Positions 34,874 to 43,415 are shown, counted from the first letter of the stretch. The stretch: 47,432 nt of DNA from Amycolatopsis sp. A133 (GCF_031082405.1 NZ_JAVHJU010000055.1:1-47432), one strand, 5' to 3'. The notes: a model not told the origin generated them from the letters alone. Made by a program: numbers and translations.

Positions 34874-34985
34874 GCGGTATGACTATGCGTCAGATACAGT
34901 GTGTTGAACTGTGATGTGAATCACTTTGGTGCGGTATTTCGTCGGTTGGGGGTGTGGACCGGGTCGGTCCGTCGACCAGGGTGTG

Positions 34986-35597
34986 ATGACGCAGGTCAAC
35001 GAGGACGACGAGCTGCTCAGCGCGTGGCAGGATGGACGTGCTGAGCGCCTCGACCTGTTCAAAGCTGTTCGCGCGCCGATGCGCCAACGGGCTCGCCAGG
35101 GCATCGCGATGATCACCGCGGACGTCGCGTACGAACACGATGTCGACGACGTGGTGTACGACGCGTTCCTCGAGCTGGAGCGGATCGGGCCTGCGGGCGT
35201 GAAGTCCTTGATCGGCTTTGCCAAGACGATCGCGTACCGCCGGGGACAGGACGCCGGCCGGGCCATCATTCGCGAACGCGAGCGCATGCGTGACCTCGTC
35301 ATCGACCTCGGCGTCACGGCCGATCCACAGTTCGCCGAGGATGATGTACGGGAAGCAGCAGTGCAGGAGGTGCTGCTCCGGGTGGCTCTCGAGTGCATGA
35401 AGGGCCTCACCGACGAGCAGCGCGCCGTCGTGCGCGAGACGATCATGAACAGCACTACGTTGTCCGACTGGGCGCTGCAGACGGGGAGGAGTTATCAGTC
35501 CGTCGGCAGGCAACGCGATCGAGCGCTGGATGCGCTGCGCAGATGCGTCAAACGGAAGCGATCACCCGATCATGAAGGGGCAAATGATGAACGGTGA
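34986..35597 (+). CDS. ECF-like sigma factor
   Basis: RNA polymerase sigma-70-family protein of 203 residues. Region 2 spans about residues 8-100 (LLSAWQDGRAERLDLF, HDVDDVVYDAFLEL, FAKTIAYRRGQDAGR). Region 4 is near 150-195 (GLTDEQRAVVRETIMNSTTLSDWALQTGRSYQSVGRQRDRALDAL split by a helix turn). It has the group-4 size and no C-terminal extension. ATG 34986 is chosen over TTG 34926. Its 3' end overlaps the next gene, starting a plus-strand run into the ATPase and the ubiquitin-like genes. It could switch on the operon under stress, but no anti-sigma factor is recognised. Confidence 0.8.
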   Translation: MTQVNEDDELLSAWQDGRAERLDLFKAVRAPMRQRARQGIAMITADVAYEHDVDDVVYDAFLELERIGPAGVKSLIGFAKTIAYRRGQDAGRAIIRERERMRDLVIDLGVTADPQFAEDDVREAAVQEVLLRVALECMKGLTDEQRAVVRETIMNSTTLSDWALQTGRSYQSVGRQRDRALDALRRCVKRKRSPDHEGANDER

Positions 35598-36510
35598 CGA
35601 CGAAATCGGCGACCTGAGCAGCGACATGACCGAGCGGTACCTGCTCTTCAAGCGCGGGCGTGGACCGGAGCCGGACTTGACTGAACTGCCTCAAGAGCTA
35701 CGCGACACCGTGCGGGAACAGCTCGAGATCGTCGCGGCGCTCGCCGATCGCGGCCCGGAGCCGCCTCCTGTCGAGGAGGACCCGGTGGCGATCCGGCTGG
35801 GACTCGTGCCCGGGTCGAAGACCCCGGAGACGCCACCGACGACTGGGCGGGATCCCGGCAACGGCCGCGTGCGGCAGGTGCTTGAGGACCTGCAGTTCCG
35901 GTTCGGCGGGCAGATCGATCTCGAGTTTTCCCCTTCCTGGGGAGCACGGGTTCCAAGAGGGATGGCCCCGATCGCTCAGTCGGCGGTCTTCGGTGAAATC
36001 GTCGCCGTGTGCCTGGCAGAACCGGGCCAGTGGCTCGGAGGGGCGGAAGCCGTCGCCACGTTCTTCCGCGAGAGCCCGATCTCGTCGCTCGCGATCACTT
36101 CGGCAGATGCCGAACGCGCGGTGCTGATCACCGCGGCCGACGCTCAGCGCTCGGTGGACCCGGTCCGCGGATGGCTACCTCCGCGGAGTCCGGCGCCCGA
36201 ACCGCTCGACATCGCCCTCGGCCGGCATTTCGATCAGCTGCTCCCAGCTTGGGACCAGGTTGTAGGGCTTGACGGCTTCCTCGACGCCGCTGACACCGAG
36301 ACGACCGGGGCAGAAGCCGCCCAGGATCAATGGCAACTGGCTCTCCAAGGGAAGCCGCGCCTCGATCACAAGAAAGAGGGGCAGCGCTGGCTCCAAGAAA
36401 TCGGTTCCTCGCCGATCGCCGCGATGGTCACCGCTGTTCAGGAGCGACGTCTGGCCGGCGATGAACTGCTGGCCGAGCTCGCCAGGGTCAGTGGGGCAGG
36501 CGCGTCGTGA
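35587..36510 (+). CDS. Hypothetical protein between sigma factor and SMC-like ATPase
   Basis: Protein of 307 residues from ATG 35587, overlapping the sigma gene. The start is chosen because AAGGGG at 35575-35580 is six bases upstream. The N-terminal 90 residues are acidic with Pro-rich linkers (PEPPPVEEDP). Residues around 95-190 are alpha/beta (QVLEDLQFRFGGQIDLEF, AVFGEIVAVCLAE, ISSLAITSADAERAVLITAADA). The C-terminus is helical. No family recognised. The overlap with both neighbours suggests a subunit of the ATPase complex or a sigma-factor regulator. Confidence 0.7.
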   Translation: MNGDDEIGDLSSDMTERYLLFKRGRGPEPDLTELPQELRDTVREQLEIVAALADRGPEPPPVEEDPVAIRLGLVPGSKTPETPPTTGRDPGNGRVRQVLEDLQFRFGGQIDLEFSPSWGARVPRGMAPIAQSAVFGEIVAVCLAEPGQWLGGAEAVATFFRESPISSLAITSADAERAVLITAADAQRSVDPVRGWLPPRSPAPEPLDIALGRHFDQLLPAWDQVVGLDGFLDAADTETTGAEAAQDQWQLALQGKPRLDHKKEGQRWLQEIGSSPIAAMVTAVQERRLAGDELLAELARVSGAGAS

Positions 36511-38309
36511 TCCGCAGTATCCAGCTCGCCAACTGGCGGGCGTACCGGAGTCTGGACCTGCATCTCACTCGTCCCGTCACATTCTTCGTTGCTCCCAACG
36601 GAGTGGGGAAAACCTCGCTGGTCGAAGCGGTGCGGTGGGGGTTACTCGGCAGCCCCGGCCAAGACCGTCGACGCGCCGTCCGAAGCGGAAGCGAATCGGC
36701 AACCGTCCGGCTCGGACTCAACTTGCCCGGGTATCCCGATCTGCAGGTAACCAGGACTCTGAAGCGAACCGGAAGCGCGACTTTCACCGCGACGGCCGGT
36801 GGTGCGGAGATAAACGAACATCAGTACGAAGCGATTCTCCGTGAATCCTGGTCTGCTCGACCGGGTCTGTTGGATGCGCTCATCTTCGGCACCAAGGCGA
36901 CTGGGAAGGACACTGGGTTTCCGGTCCGTGACCACCTCGCGGACGTCTTCGGCATCCAGCCGCTGCTGGATGCCGCTTCCCAGCTCAAGGAGCGCCGAGG
37001 CGTCCTGGCTGCGAAGATCAAGTCGATCCGTGACGATCTCGTTGCGACCGACGGGGCGGTCGCCGAAGCCGACCGCGAAGTAGCCGACCTCGAGCATGAA
37101 GTCGAAGCGGCTGCTAGGGAGCGAAGCATCGCCGAAGCACGAATCGGCGATCTTGAAGTCACTACAGCCAGAGCTGATGCGTGGGAACGCTACCGCCACA
37201 GCGCAAAGGACTACGACGATCGAGTGCGCGACCTAGTCGTGCAGATGACCGACGTGCTGGATGTCGGCGCGCGCGATCCGGCGAGCGCGCTGGCCGATGA
37301 AGAGCGTGAAGCTGACGCTGCTCTGCAGGACAGCCTGGCTGCCCGGGCAGCAGCCGAGGTCGCGTCGGCGACGGCCGCGAACGCCGCCGATCTCCTGAGC
37401 GCCGCGATGACTGAATGCCCGACCTGCCTGCGCCCGCTCAGCGCGGCCGAGCGCGACGCCGCACTCGCCTCGCACGGCGACCTCGGCGTGCACGCTCGCA
37501 CCGAGGTCGAACGCCGCGACCTGGAGACCGCGTCCGTCCGGCGGCGGCTTGCCGCAATAGCCGACTTCAGCCGGACCTTGAACGGCCTGCAGACTCCGAT
37601 CGAGCCCGAGAACGAAGACCCAGGCCCGGCCGCAGCCATCGAGCTAGCCAACGCACGCCGGTTGGTGTCCGAGCTCGCCGAGAAACATGGCTCACTCGGT
37701 GCCCGGCTATCGGAAGCACGACGAAAGGCAGCGAGCCTGCGCCAAGCCGGACGTGAGCACAACGACCTTTTGACCGCGGCTCGCGAGGACGCCGTCGCCG
37801 AGGTTACACAGAACACCGTGAACCGGGTGGCGGACCACTACCTGAACGAACGGATACAACCGCTCACCCAGGAGATCAGCCGCCGCTGGAAACTCGTGTT
37901 CGGCAGTGACGGGCTGCGGTTCGGTCCGGATGGGCACCTGGGTGTCCAGCACGGCGACGTCGAACTCGGCCTCGGCGACCTCAGCGGTGGCGAACGTGCG
38001 ACAGCGCTACTGGTGACCAGATTGCTTCTGATAAAGACGTTGGCGCGCGCGTCGACGATCTGGTTCGACGAACCCCTGGAGCACCTCGACCCTCGCCGCC
38101 GCGCCACCATCGCACGGACACTCCTGCTCGCCGCCGACGCGGGCGCCGTCGACCAAATCGTGGTCACGACCTACGAGGAAGGTTTGGCCCGCAGGCTGGC
38201 CGCGATCGCGCCGAACACGGTCGAGCTCATGTACGCGCGAGCAAACAAAGAATTGCAAGATTTTCCCGAAGAGGGGGGTGTGGAACCGACGAGGCCGACG
38301 ACCTCTTAG
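36507..38309 (+). CDS. Rad50/SMC-like ATPase with CxxC hook
   Basis: ABC-type DNA-repair-like ATPase of 600 residues. Walker A APNGVGKTS is at 29-37, followed by WGLLGS. Two coiled-coil arms (about 155-300 and 320-435) flank C304-P-T-C307, the zinc-hook position of Rad50. The ABC signature DLSGGERATALL is at 491-502 and Walker B TIWFDEPLEHLDP at 517-529. The arms are short compared with Rad50. Start GTG 36507 overlaps the previous stop (GTGA). Similar small SMC-like ATPases occur in defence systems such as Wadjet-like and Lamassu-like complexes, but the known partners of those are absent. The ubiquitin-like operon begins 40 bases downstream. Confidence 0.88.
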   Translation: MIRSIQLANWRAYRSLDLHLTRPVTFFVAPNGVGKTSLVEAVRWGLLGSPGQDRRRAVRSGSESATVRLGLNLPGYPDLQVTRTLKRTGSATFTATAGGAEINEHQYEAILRESWSARPGLLDALIFGTKATGKDTGFPVRDHLADVFGIQPLLDAASQLKERRGVLAAKIKSIRDDLVATDGAVAEADREVADLEHEVEAAARERSIAEARIGDLEVTTARADAWERYRHSAKDYDDRVRDLVVQMTDVLDVGARDPASALADEEREADAALQDSLAARAAAEVASATAANAADLLSAAMTECPTCLRPLSAAERDAALASHGDLGVHARTEVERRDLETASVRRRLAAIADFSRTLNGLQTPIEPENEDPGPAAAIELANARRLVSELAEKHGSLGARLSEARRKAASLRQAGREHNDLLTAAREDAVAEVTQNTVNRVADHYLNERIQPLTQEISRRWKLVFGSDGLRFGPDGHLGVQHGDVELGLGDLSGGERATALLVTRLLLIKTLARASTIWFDEPLEHLDPRRRATIARTLLLAADAGAVDQIVVTTYEEGLARRLAAIAPNTVELMYARANKELQDFPEEGGVEPTRPTTS

Positions 38310-38314
38310 TGAAA

Positions 38315-38331
38315 GCCCGCATCAGGCGGGC
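38315..38331 (+). promoter_or_regulatory. Small hairpin before the ubiquitin-like gene
   Basis: GCCCGC at 38315-38320 pairs with GCGGGC at 38326-38331 around ATCAG. It sits between the ATPase stop and the AGGAGG of the ubiquitin-like gene. It may act as an attenuator or RNA-processing site that sets the level of the small protein; there is no T-run for a full terminator. Confidence 0.35.
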
Positions 38332-38348
38332 CGACCACAGGAGGCGAT

Positions 38349-38630
38349 GTGCCAGCCACCCACACCAGTGCCGACATCGACGACACCCCGGGACGTCACC
38401 CCGGGGAACAACAGGCCAAGTTCGTGTTCGACGTCGACGGCACCACCTACGAGCACGAGCACCCCACCGTCACCGGCGCGGAGATCATGGCCATCGCCGG
38501 TATCAGCTCCGGCGACGGACTGATCCAGATCCTGCCGGACGGGACCCGCAAGACTGTCGCGCCCGACGAGACGATTCACCTGGTTCCCGGAGCGCAGTTC
38601 AAGCGCCGTCCGCGGTTCAAGCGGGGCTGA
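38349..38630 (+). CDS. Single-domain multiubiquitin-family protein (ubiquitin-like modifier)
   Basis: Protein of 93 residues with one beta-grasp domain of the bacterial multiubiquitin type (PF14452-like). KFVFDVDGTTYEHEHPTV forms the first hairpin, TGAEIMAIAGI the helix, then GLIQILPDG, and the chain ends RFKRG. The final residue is Gly, as needed for activation by an E1, and no extension follows, so no proteolytic maturation is required. GTG 38349 follows AGGAGG by four bases. Most family members have two or more domains; this one has only one plus a 20-residue flexible N-terminus. It is followed by E2 and JAB-E1 genes, so it is very probably the conjugated modifier. Confidence 0.88.
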   Translation: MPATHTSADIDDTPGRHPGEQQAKFVFDVDGTTYEHEHPTVTGAEIMAIAGISSGDGLIQILPDGTRKTVAPDETIHLVPGAQFKRRPRFKRG

Positions 38631-38633
38631 TTC

Positions 38634-39041
38634 ATGACGGAGCCGAACCGGCTCACGGCGCGCCTGGCGCAGGAGGAAACCCTGCTGCGCCAGGCATACC
38701 CCGGAGCCCGCATCGATAGGGAGTCGCTCGTCGTCGTGCTGCCTGGCCACCGGCTTCCGGCCGGTTGGTCGCACGAAGAAACCGACGTGCTGTTCCCAAT
38801 CCCGCCGAACTACCCGGCAGGGCAGCCGGACAACATCTGTGGCCGGCCCGACCTGACCCTCGCGAACGGCGGGACGCCGGGCAATAGCCAGGGCGTGCAG
38901 GTGCACGCGGGCAAGCCGTGGCTGCAGTTCTCGTACCACGTCGAGCCCGGCGACTGGAGGCCGACCGCCGACCCGGCTTCCGGCAGCAACCTCGCCGAGT
39001 ACCTCGCCGGTGCCCTCACCCGATTCCAAGAAGCGGATTGA
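38634..39041 (+). CDS. E2-like ubiquitin-conjugating protein (Prok-E2_E)
   Basis: Protein of 135 residues with the prokaryotic E2 family E pattern. VLFPIPPNYPAGQPDNICGRPDL is the core strand and loop region and contains the only cysteine, C69, the natural candidate for the thioester. PWLQFSYHVEPGDWRP and a terminal helix (NLAEYLAGALTRF) complete the fold. It starts three bases after the ubiquitin-like stop. By family knowledge it would accept the modifier from the E1 and pass it to a target. The sole Cys makes the active-site call directly testable. Confidence 0.85.
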   Translation: MTEPNRLTARLAQEETLLRQAYPGARIDRESLVVVLPGHRLPAGWSHEETDVLFPIPPNYPAGQPDNICGRPDLTLANGGTPGNSQGVQVHAGKPWLQFSYHVEPGDWRPTADPASGSNLAEYLAGALTRFQEAD

Positions 39042-39046
39042 CGACT

Positions 39047-40378
39047 ATGAGCACCCTCAAGTTCACCGTGCCGGGCCACTGGGCCCGCATCGAACAGCAC
39101 CTCAGGAAGGCCTCAGGCGAACGCTTCGCCTTCGCCCTGACCGACGTCTTGCGCAACGACCCGAACGGCCCGGTTCTCGAGGTCGTGGACGTCGTCCTCA
39201 TCGACGACCGAGAAGTTCACCAGAGCACCCACGGCTGGTCCATCAAGGACCACGCACTCGACCAGGTGCACAACCGAGCCATCACATCCGGCCGGGGTCT
39301 GGTCGAGTTCCACAATCACTACATCGGGCCCCCGCAGTTCTCACGCATTGACGAGACAAACCTCGAACCCATGGCGGGGTACGTGCTGGATCTCCTGGAC
39401 GGTACCCCTTACGGCGCGGCGGTCTGGGCTGAGGGCTCCCTGTGGGCTGAGTGGTGGCGACCGACTGAGGCCGGAGGCGTGGAACGCCGTCCGTTCGACA
39501 CGGTGGTCTCCGTCGGCACCTCCTTGCGCGTCCTCAACGCCCGTGCGGTGGAAGACGAGCGGTTCACCCGCCAGCTTCCGCTCCTCGGGGACGAAGCCCA
39601 GGCATCGATCGGCAGCTTGCGGGTCGCCCTTGTCGGCGCCGGCGGGACCGGGTCGCACGTTGCCGCCGCGCTCGCTTACCTCGGCTTTCGCAATGTGCTG
39701 ATCTTCGACGATGACCTGGTCGAAACCACCAACCTCAACCGGATGGTGACCGCTGACCACGCCGATATCGGCAGCCCGAAGCAGCTCGTCGCCCGTCGCC
39801 GGATGCGCGCGATCGACCCGCTCATCAAGGTCGGGCAGCGGCCGGGGATCACCGTTGCCGAACCGCATCCGGAACTTCATGACGTCGACCTGATCATCGG
39901 GTGCGTCGACCACGACGGTCCCCGGCACCGGCTCAACCAGATCGCGGTCGACTCGCGGGTGCCCTACCTCGACATCGCCACCGGGGCCGACCACACCGCC
40001 GAGCCCGCGGCTCTCGGCGGCCGTGTCGTATTGGTCCTGCCGGACGGTCCTTGCCTGTCTTGCCTGGACGAGTTGGATCCGGCCGAGATCGCGCGCTGGG
40101 CGAAGTCCGCCGAACAGCAGGCCCTCGATCGGCGGCACGGCTACGGAACCGGCTCGGCCAACCCGTCCGTGGTCTACCTAAACGGGCTTACCGTCCACGC
40201 CGCGCTGGTTGAACTGGCAGCTTGGCTCTCCGGTTCGAGGCCGCCGGCGACGTGGCTCGACGTGGACCTGGTCGGCAGCGCACGGCAGCCCGGCACCCAG
40301 GTCGGTCCTCGACAGGTCGCCGGCCCTCGCGAGGGCTGTATCGACTGCGGTGGAGTTCGACGATCCCGGTCGGCTTGA
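39047..40378 (+). CDS. JAB deubiquitinase-E1 (ThiF) fusion
   Basis: Protein of 443 residues combining removal and activation of the modifier. The N-terminal JAB/JAMM domain has the full metal site H89-x-H91-x7-S99-x2-D102 (EFHNHYIGPPQFSRID). The E1/ThiF domain follows: nucleotide loop VALVGAGGTGSHVA at 193-206, FDDD at 220-223, NLNR at 229-232, and C286 in LIIGCVDHD as the candidate thioester cysteine. Zinc ligands are C336-x2-C339 and C431-x2-C434. It starts six bases after the E2 gene. The JAB-before-E1 order in one chain differs from systems where JAB is a separate protein. JAB here is expected to deconjugate because the modifier has no C-terminal tail. Confidence 0.9.
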   Translation: MSTLKFTVPGHWARIEQHLRKASGERFAFALTDVLRNDPNGPVLEVVDVVLIDDREVHQSTHGWSIKDHALDQVHNRAITSGRGLVEFHNHYIGPPQFSRIDETNLEPMAGYVLDLLDGTPYGAAVWAEGSLWAEWWRPTEAGGVERRPFDTVVSVGTSLRVLNARAVEDERFTRQLPLLGDEAQASIGSLRVALVGAGGTGSHVAAALAYLGFRNVLIFDDDLVETTNLNRMVTADHADIGSPKQLVARRRMRAIDPLIKVGQRPGITVAEPHPELHDVDLIIGCVDHDGPRHRLNQIAVDSRVPYLDIATGADHTAEPAALGGRVVLVLPDGPCLSCLDELDPAEIARWAKSAEQQALDRRHGYGTGSANPSVVYLNGLTVHAALVELAAWLSGSRPPATWLDVDLVGSARQPGTQVGPRQVAGPREGCIDCGGVRRSRSA

Positions 40379-40765
40379 CCGTGGTCGAGCCCGATACGGC
40401 GAGATTACCGGCGTACCGGCCGCCGGAACCGTGCGGCGTCCTGACCAGTCAGCGGCCCAGCGCTTTGGCCAGCGCAGCTCTGCGGCCGCGGAAGCCGGAC
40501 CGGCTGGTCGGCGACGTGCAGGGACAGCACATTCAGGTAATGGTGCAGCGTCCGCGACAGCGTGACGTTCTCGGTGAGGCCCTGGTAGAGGCCAAGAAGG
40601 ATGAACGATGTGAACAACCGCGGGTCGAGAGTTCGTGCTCGCCGCCACTGCCGACGGCCCGGCGGACGTAGAGAACCCCAACGTGACCTCGACACGGGGC
40701 CCTGCAGTCGGCCCTGGAAAGTGCCGCGTGCCCAGGCAGGTGGCGACCGCCTTGTCGTCCACCGG
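40379..40765. other. Non-coding stretch next to transposase debris
   Basis: 387 bases after the JAB-E1 gene. On the minus strand near 40480-40620 there is a coherent-looking fragment (LFTSFILLGLYQGLTENV) that may be a relic of a mobile-element gene. I cannot name it. Confidence 0.4.
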
Positions 40766-40947
40766 CGTCATCTGGAGAAGGTGTTGGCCGAGTACGTCGA
40801 TCACTTCAACCAGCATCGACCTCATCGCTCTTTGGGCCAGCGACGCCCGATCAGGTGTTGGTTCCCGTCAGAATGACTGGCGTCGGGCGGGTTCGCCTGC
40901 GTGATCGGCTCGGTGGACTGATTCACGAATATCAGCAGGTCGCATGC
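40766..40947 (+). mobile_element. Decayed transposase C-terminus (integrase-core type)
   Basis: HRRHLEKVLAEYVDHFNQHR followed by PHRSLGQRRP is the end of a DDE integrase-core transposase. After a frame change near 40860, RLRDRLGGLIHEYQQVA follows, the usual end of actinomycete relatives. Only the last 60 residues remain, in two frames. Confidence 0.75.
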
Positions 40948-40956
40948 GGTGACACA

Positions 40957-41081
40957 GTTTCGGCACCCACAGGTACGCGCCGAACTGCTGGACCGCACGT
41001 TGATCTGGAACGAGGCTCGCCTCCGGTGTGTGCGCTTCGCGAGTATGAGGGGCACTACAATCTGCACCGAACCCACTGATC
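40957..41081 (+). mobile_element. Second decayed transposase C-terminus
   Basis: LLDRTLIWNEARLRCV and, after a frame change near 41040, LREYEGHYNLHRTH match the same region of an integrase-core transposase as the preceding fragment. Two partial copies of related elements thus lie side by side. Confidence 0.65.
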
Positions 41082-41296
41082 GCTTGCCGCCGCGGCGCCC
41101 CTTCGAGCACGGCCTCAAGCCCTTGATCCCGATGGGTTCGAACGACTCGTGATACGCCGACAGGACCGCCTCGACGGAGTACTCCATCAGTACAGACATG
41201 CCGCCTGAAATGCGTGGATGTGGTTTGCGGCACCCACAGGGATTGATGTGAGGTGGTCGGGCGGCCGTGTCAAGTCCAGTGAGTATATGACTGACT

Positions 41297-41348
41297 GTCA
41301 AAGCGATATGAGAATCGCAAAAAATATCCGTGCGATACTGGCTTTGAC
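41297..41348 (-). terminator. Extended hairpin downstream of the peptide-ligase gene
   Basis: GTCAAAGC at 41297-41304 pairs with GCTTTGAC at 41341-41348, with an inner ATCGC/GCGAT pairing. It lies about 58 bases past the stop of the minus-strand ligase gene and is a good terminator candidate. No clear T-run follows. Confidence 0.5.
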
Positions 41349-41405
41349 GATGCAGTCAATTCGCCGTTGTCTTCGCGAAGCGATTTCAGGACCTGAGCGG
41401 CCGGG

Positions 41406-42758
41406 CTAGACAATGTCTGCGGCTCCATTCAGGCGGAGTCCGAGCTTGCAATGGAGCCGTTGATCGATGTCAAACGCTTCGTCCAATGAGTTTCCAATGC
41501 AAGTCGTTTCTATGTAGCCGCATGGCGACACGGCATTGAGCATATGCAAAAGGACGCCTTTTCGTGTGCGCCTTTCAAACAGTAAACCTTCATCTCGGAG
41601 TGCTTCGATGACGCCACTCGCACTAAAGCTTCTGAGTAGTTGTGGTTGATGTACTCGCCGGTGTACGTAATGTAAGCTGGTGGCTTCGCCAACCGCATCT
41701 TTGGCTTGTGCAAGTACGTGAGTAGGACCCACCTTGCGGATATTGATCTCGGTCGCCAATAAATCGCCGGTTGCCCTTACAATGAAGTCGACACCAAAAT
41801 GTCCCCTTATGCCGATGGCTGCAAGGGTTGAGCCTACTGACTCCAAATGTCTATTTATTGTTGCGACGAATTCGGATGCTGGACTTATGCATCCCATGTA
41901 CTGATCGTTGATCAGTATTTGATCATGAGTCGAAATTACCTGCACGGCACCAGAAAGGTCTATAAACGCTTGTCCGCTAGGAGCGGAGATCACATCGTCT
42001 AAGTACTCTTCTACAATGGCTCCGCCGGTCTCCATTTCTTTGGTAAAGGCTGCCCAGGGCTGCCGTATCGTGACTACTCCGTGTGCAGGGCTGCTGTTAG
42101 GCCTGATGGTTGAACGATTCATTACTACGGTGCCGACCGCTGAACCCCATTTTGGGTCGCTTAGCTTCACGGCAATCAAGCCTGACATGGTTTTGTCGAG
42201 TTGCTGAACGGCGGCAGCTACATCCTGCCAGGAGTATGCGGAATTTGCGGAGCCGCCTGGGGTGGGTACGCCGCTCCGACGAAGGACTTCTTTGCCGCCA
42301 CTCTTGCTTCCCCACTGTTGAGTGAGGTTATGAGGTGCTTGCTCGGCTGGGACGCCGAGTGTCTGGCTGAGTAAGTCTGTATCGGCAGAAGCGGCAAAGT
42401 TTACCAATCGCGTTTGCCTTGCATCCTTAATGATGCCTTTGAGTCGGGCCACGAGTGGCTCGTCATGGAGTGTGAGTGTATCGAGCGGCAAGTGGGGTCG
42501 CTGTCTCGGCTGTATTAGTTCAATGCGCCTTTTGACACCTGGTAGCTCGACTTCGTGAAAACCAGCAACATCGCGCAGGTAGTAGTCGACGATGGCGTCT
42601 TCGAAGGTCGCTTCGGCGATGATGATCAAGCGGGTGGTTCGGTCTCGTAACATGCCGACATGAGAGAACGCCCGTTCTTCTGCGAAGCGCAGGTACGGTA
42701 GCCGGCTCAGTAGCGCGCGATCGTAACGGACGGCGCTCAACGCGATGATCGTTTTCAT
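41406..42758 (-). CDS. PGM1-like ATP-grasp peptide ligase
   Basis: ATP-grasp enzyme of 450 residues related to the pheganomycin peptide ligase PGM1, which joins a non-proteinogenic amino acid to a ribosomal peptide. Recognisable features are DYYLRDVAGF, HLPLDTLTL, the segment QQWGSKSGGKEVLRRSGVPTP before the ATP-grasp fold, LIAVKLSDPKWGSAVG, GGAIVEEYLDD and, near the end of the fold, ATEINIRKVGPTH. The start ATG 42758 has GGAGG seven bases upstream. Codon use is less GC-rich than in the flanking genes, a sign of transfer. No obvious precursor peptide is adjacent. It is divergent from the two genes to its right. Confidence 0.8.
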   Translation of the reverse strand: MKTIIALSAVRYDRALLSRLPYLRFAEERAFSHVGMLRDRTTRLIIIAEATFEDAIVDYYLRDVAGFHEVELPGVKRRIELIQPRQRPHLPLDTLTLHDEPLVARLKGIIKDARQTRLVNFAASADTDLLSQTLGVPAEQAPHNLTQQWGSKSGGKEVLRRSGVPTPGGSANSAYSWQDVAAAVQQLDKTMSGLIAVKLSDPKWGSAVGTVVMNRSTIRPNSSPAHGVVTIRQPWAAFTKEMETGGAIVEEYLDDVISAPSGQAFIDLSGAVQVISTHDQILINDQYMGCISPASEFVATINRHLESVGSTLAAIGIRGHFGVDFIVRATGDLLATEINIRKVGPTHVLAQAKDAVGEATSLHYVHRRVHQPQLLRSFSASGVIEALRDEGLLFERRTRKGVLLHMLNAVSPCGYIETTCIGNSLDEAFDIDQRLHCKLGLRLNGAADIV

Positions 42759-42866
42759 GTCAGTACCTCCGCAAGTACGCCGATCATGCCATCCGGGGGT
42801 AGACACGGCACCTGCCATGGGGGCACGATGGGTCTGGCTTGGCGGATGTTCTGAGTGGAGAGATAC

Positions 42867-43415
42867 GTGGACGCGACGATCATCGTTCTGAATGTCAGTG
42901 CGATCGTGGCGTCACTTCTCGCACTGACAATGTCGTCACTTCTTGCAATCCGCCAGCATCTGTTAATCAAGCAGCAGAATCAGATTCCAGTCTTCGTTGA
43001 TTTGTTGCGCGAGGCTCGCACGCCCGAATTTCGCCACCGAGAGCGTAGAGTTTGGAATGAGCTGCCAACTTTTAGTTCGGAATCTGGCTTTGGTGGCTTG
43101 TCGGACGAAATTCGCGACGACGCCGAGGTTGTCTTTTCATATTACTCGACGCTTGCATACTGCGTTGCGATCGGCGTTGTGAATCCTGACATGGCAGTCG
43201 TACCCGTGCACTACAGGTTATTGAAGACCTGGGACACGCTTCATCCTTTTGTTCTCGCCGAGCGTGAGGCTCGAGATGACGGAGACTCCTTCCTGAATCT
43301 GCTTGAAGATCTGGTGACGCAGGCGAAGGCTTCGGACATGCGAGCGGTCGAGGAACGGATTAGTCGAATCGCGTTTCCGGATCTGGCGGCATCGAAACGA
43401 CTTTCTGGCAGATAA
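42867..43415 (+). CDS. DUF4760-like membrane-anchored protein
   Basis: Protein of 182 residues. One N-terminal transmembrane helix (IIVLNVSAIVASLLALTMSSLLAI) is followed by a cytoplasmic helical part with IPVFVDLLREARTPEFRHRERRVWNELP, a layout resembling DUF4760 proteins. GTG 42867 is favoured by GGAGAG just upstream; GTG 42855 is possible. AT-richer than the surroundings. It is 17 bases before the oxygenase gene, so probably co-transcribed. Confidence 0.6.
   Translation: MDATIIVLNVSAIVASLLALTMSSLLAIRQHLLIKQQNQIPVFVDLLREARTPEFRHRERRVWNELPTFSSESGFGGLSDEIRDDAEVVFSYYSTLAYCVAIGVVNPDMAVVPVHYRLLKTWDTLHPFVLAEREARDDGDSFLNLLEDLVTQAKASDMRAVEERISRIAFPDLAASKRLSGR

Noticed and set aside
34986..40378. CBASS type II system
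   Set aside because: The E1, E2 and JAB domains recall Cap2/Cap3, but there is no CD-NTase and no cyclic-nucleotide effector in the run, and a ubiquitin-like modifier gene is present instead.
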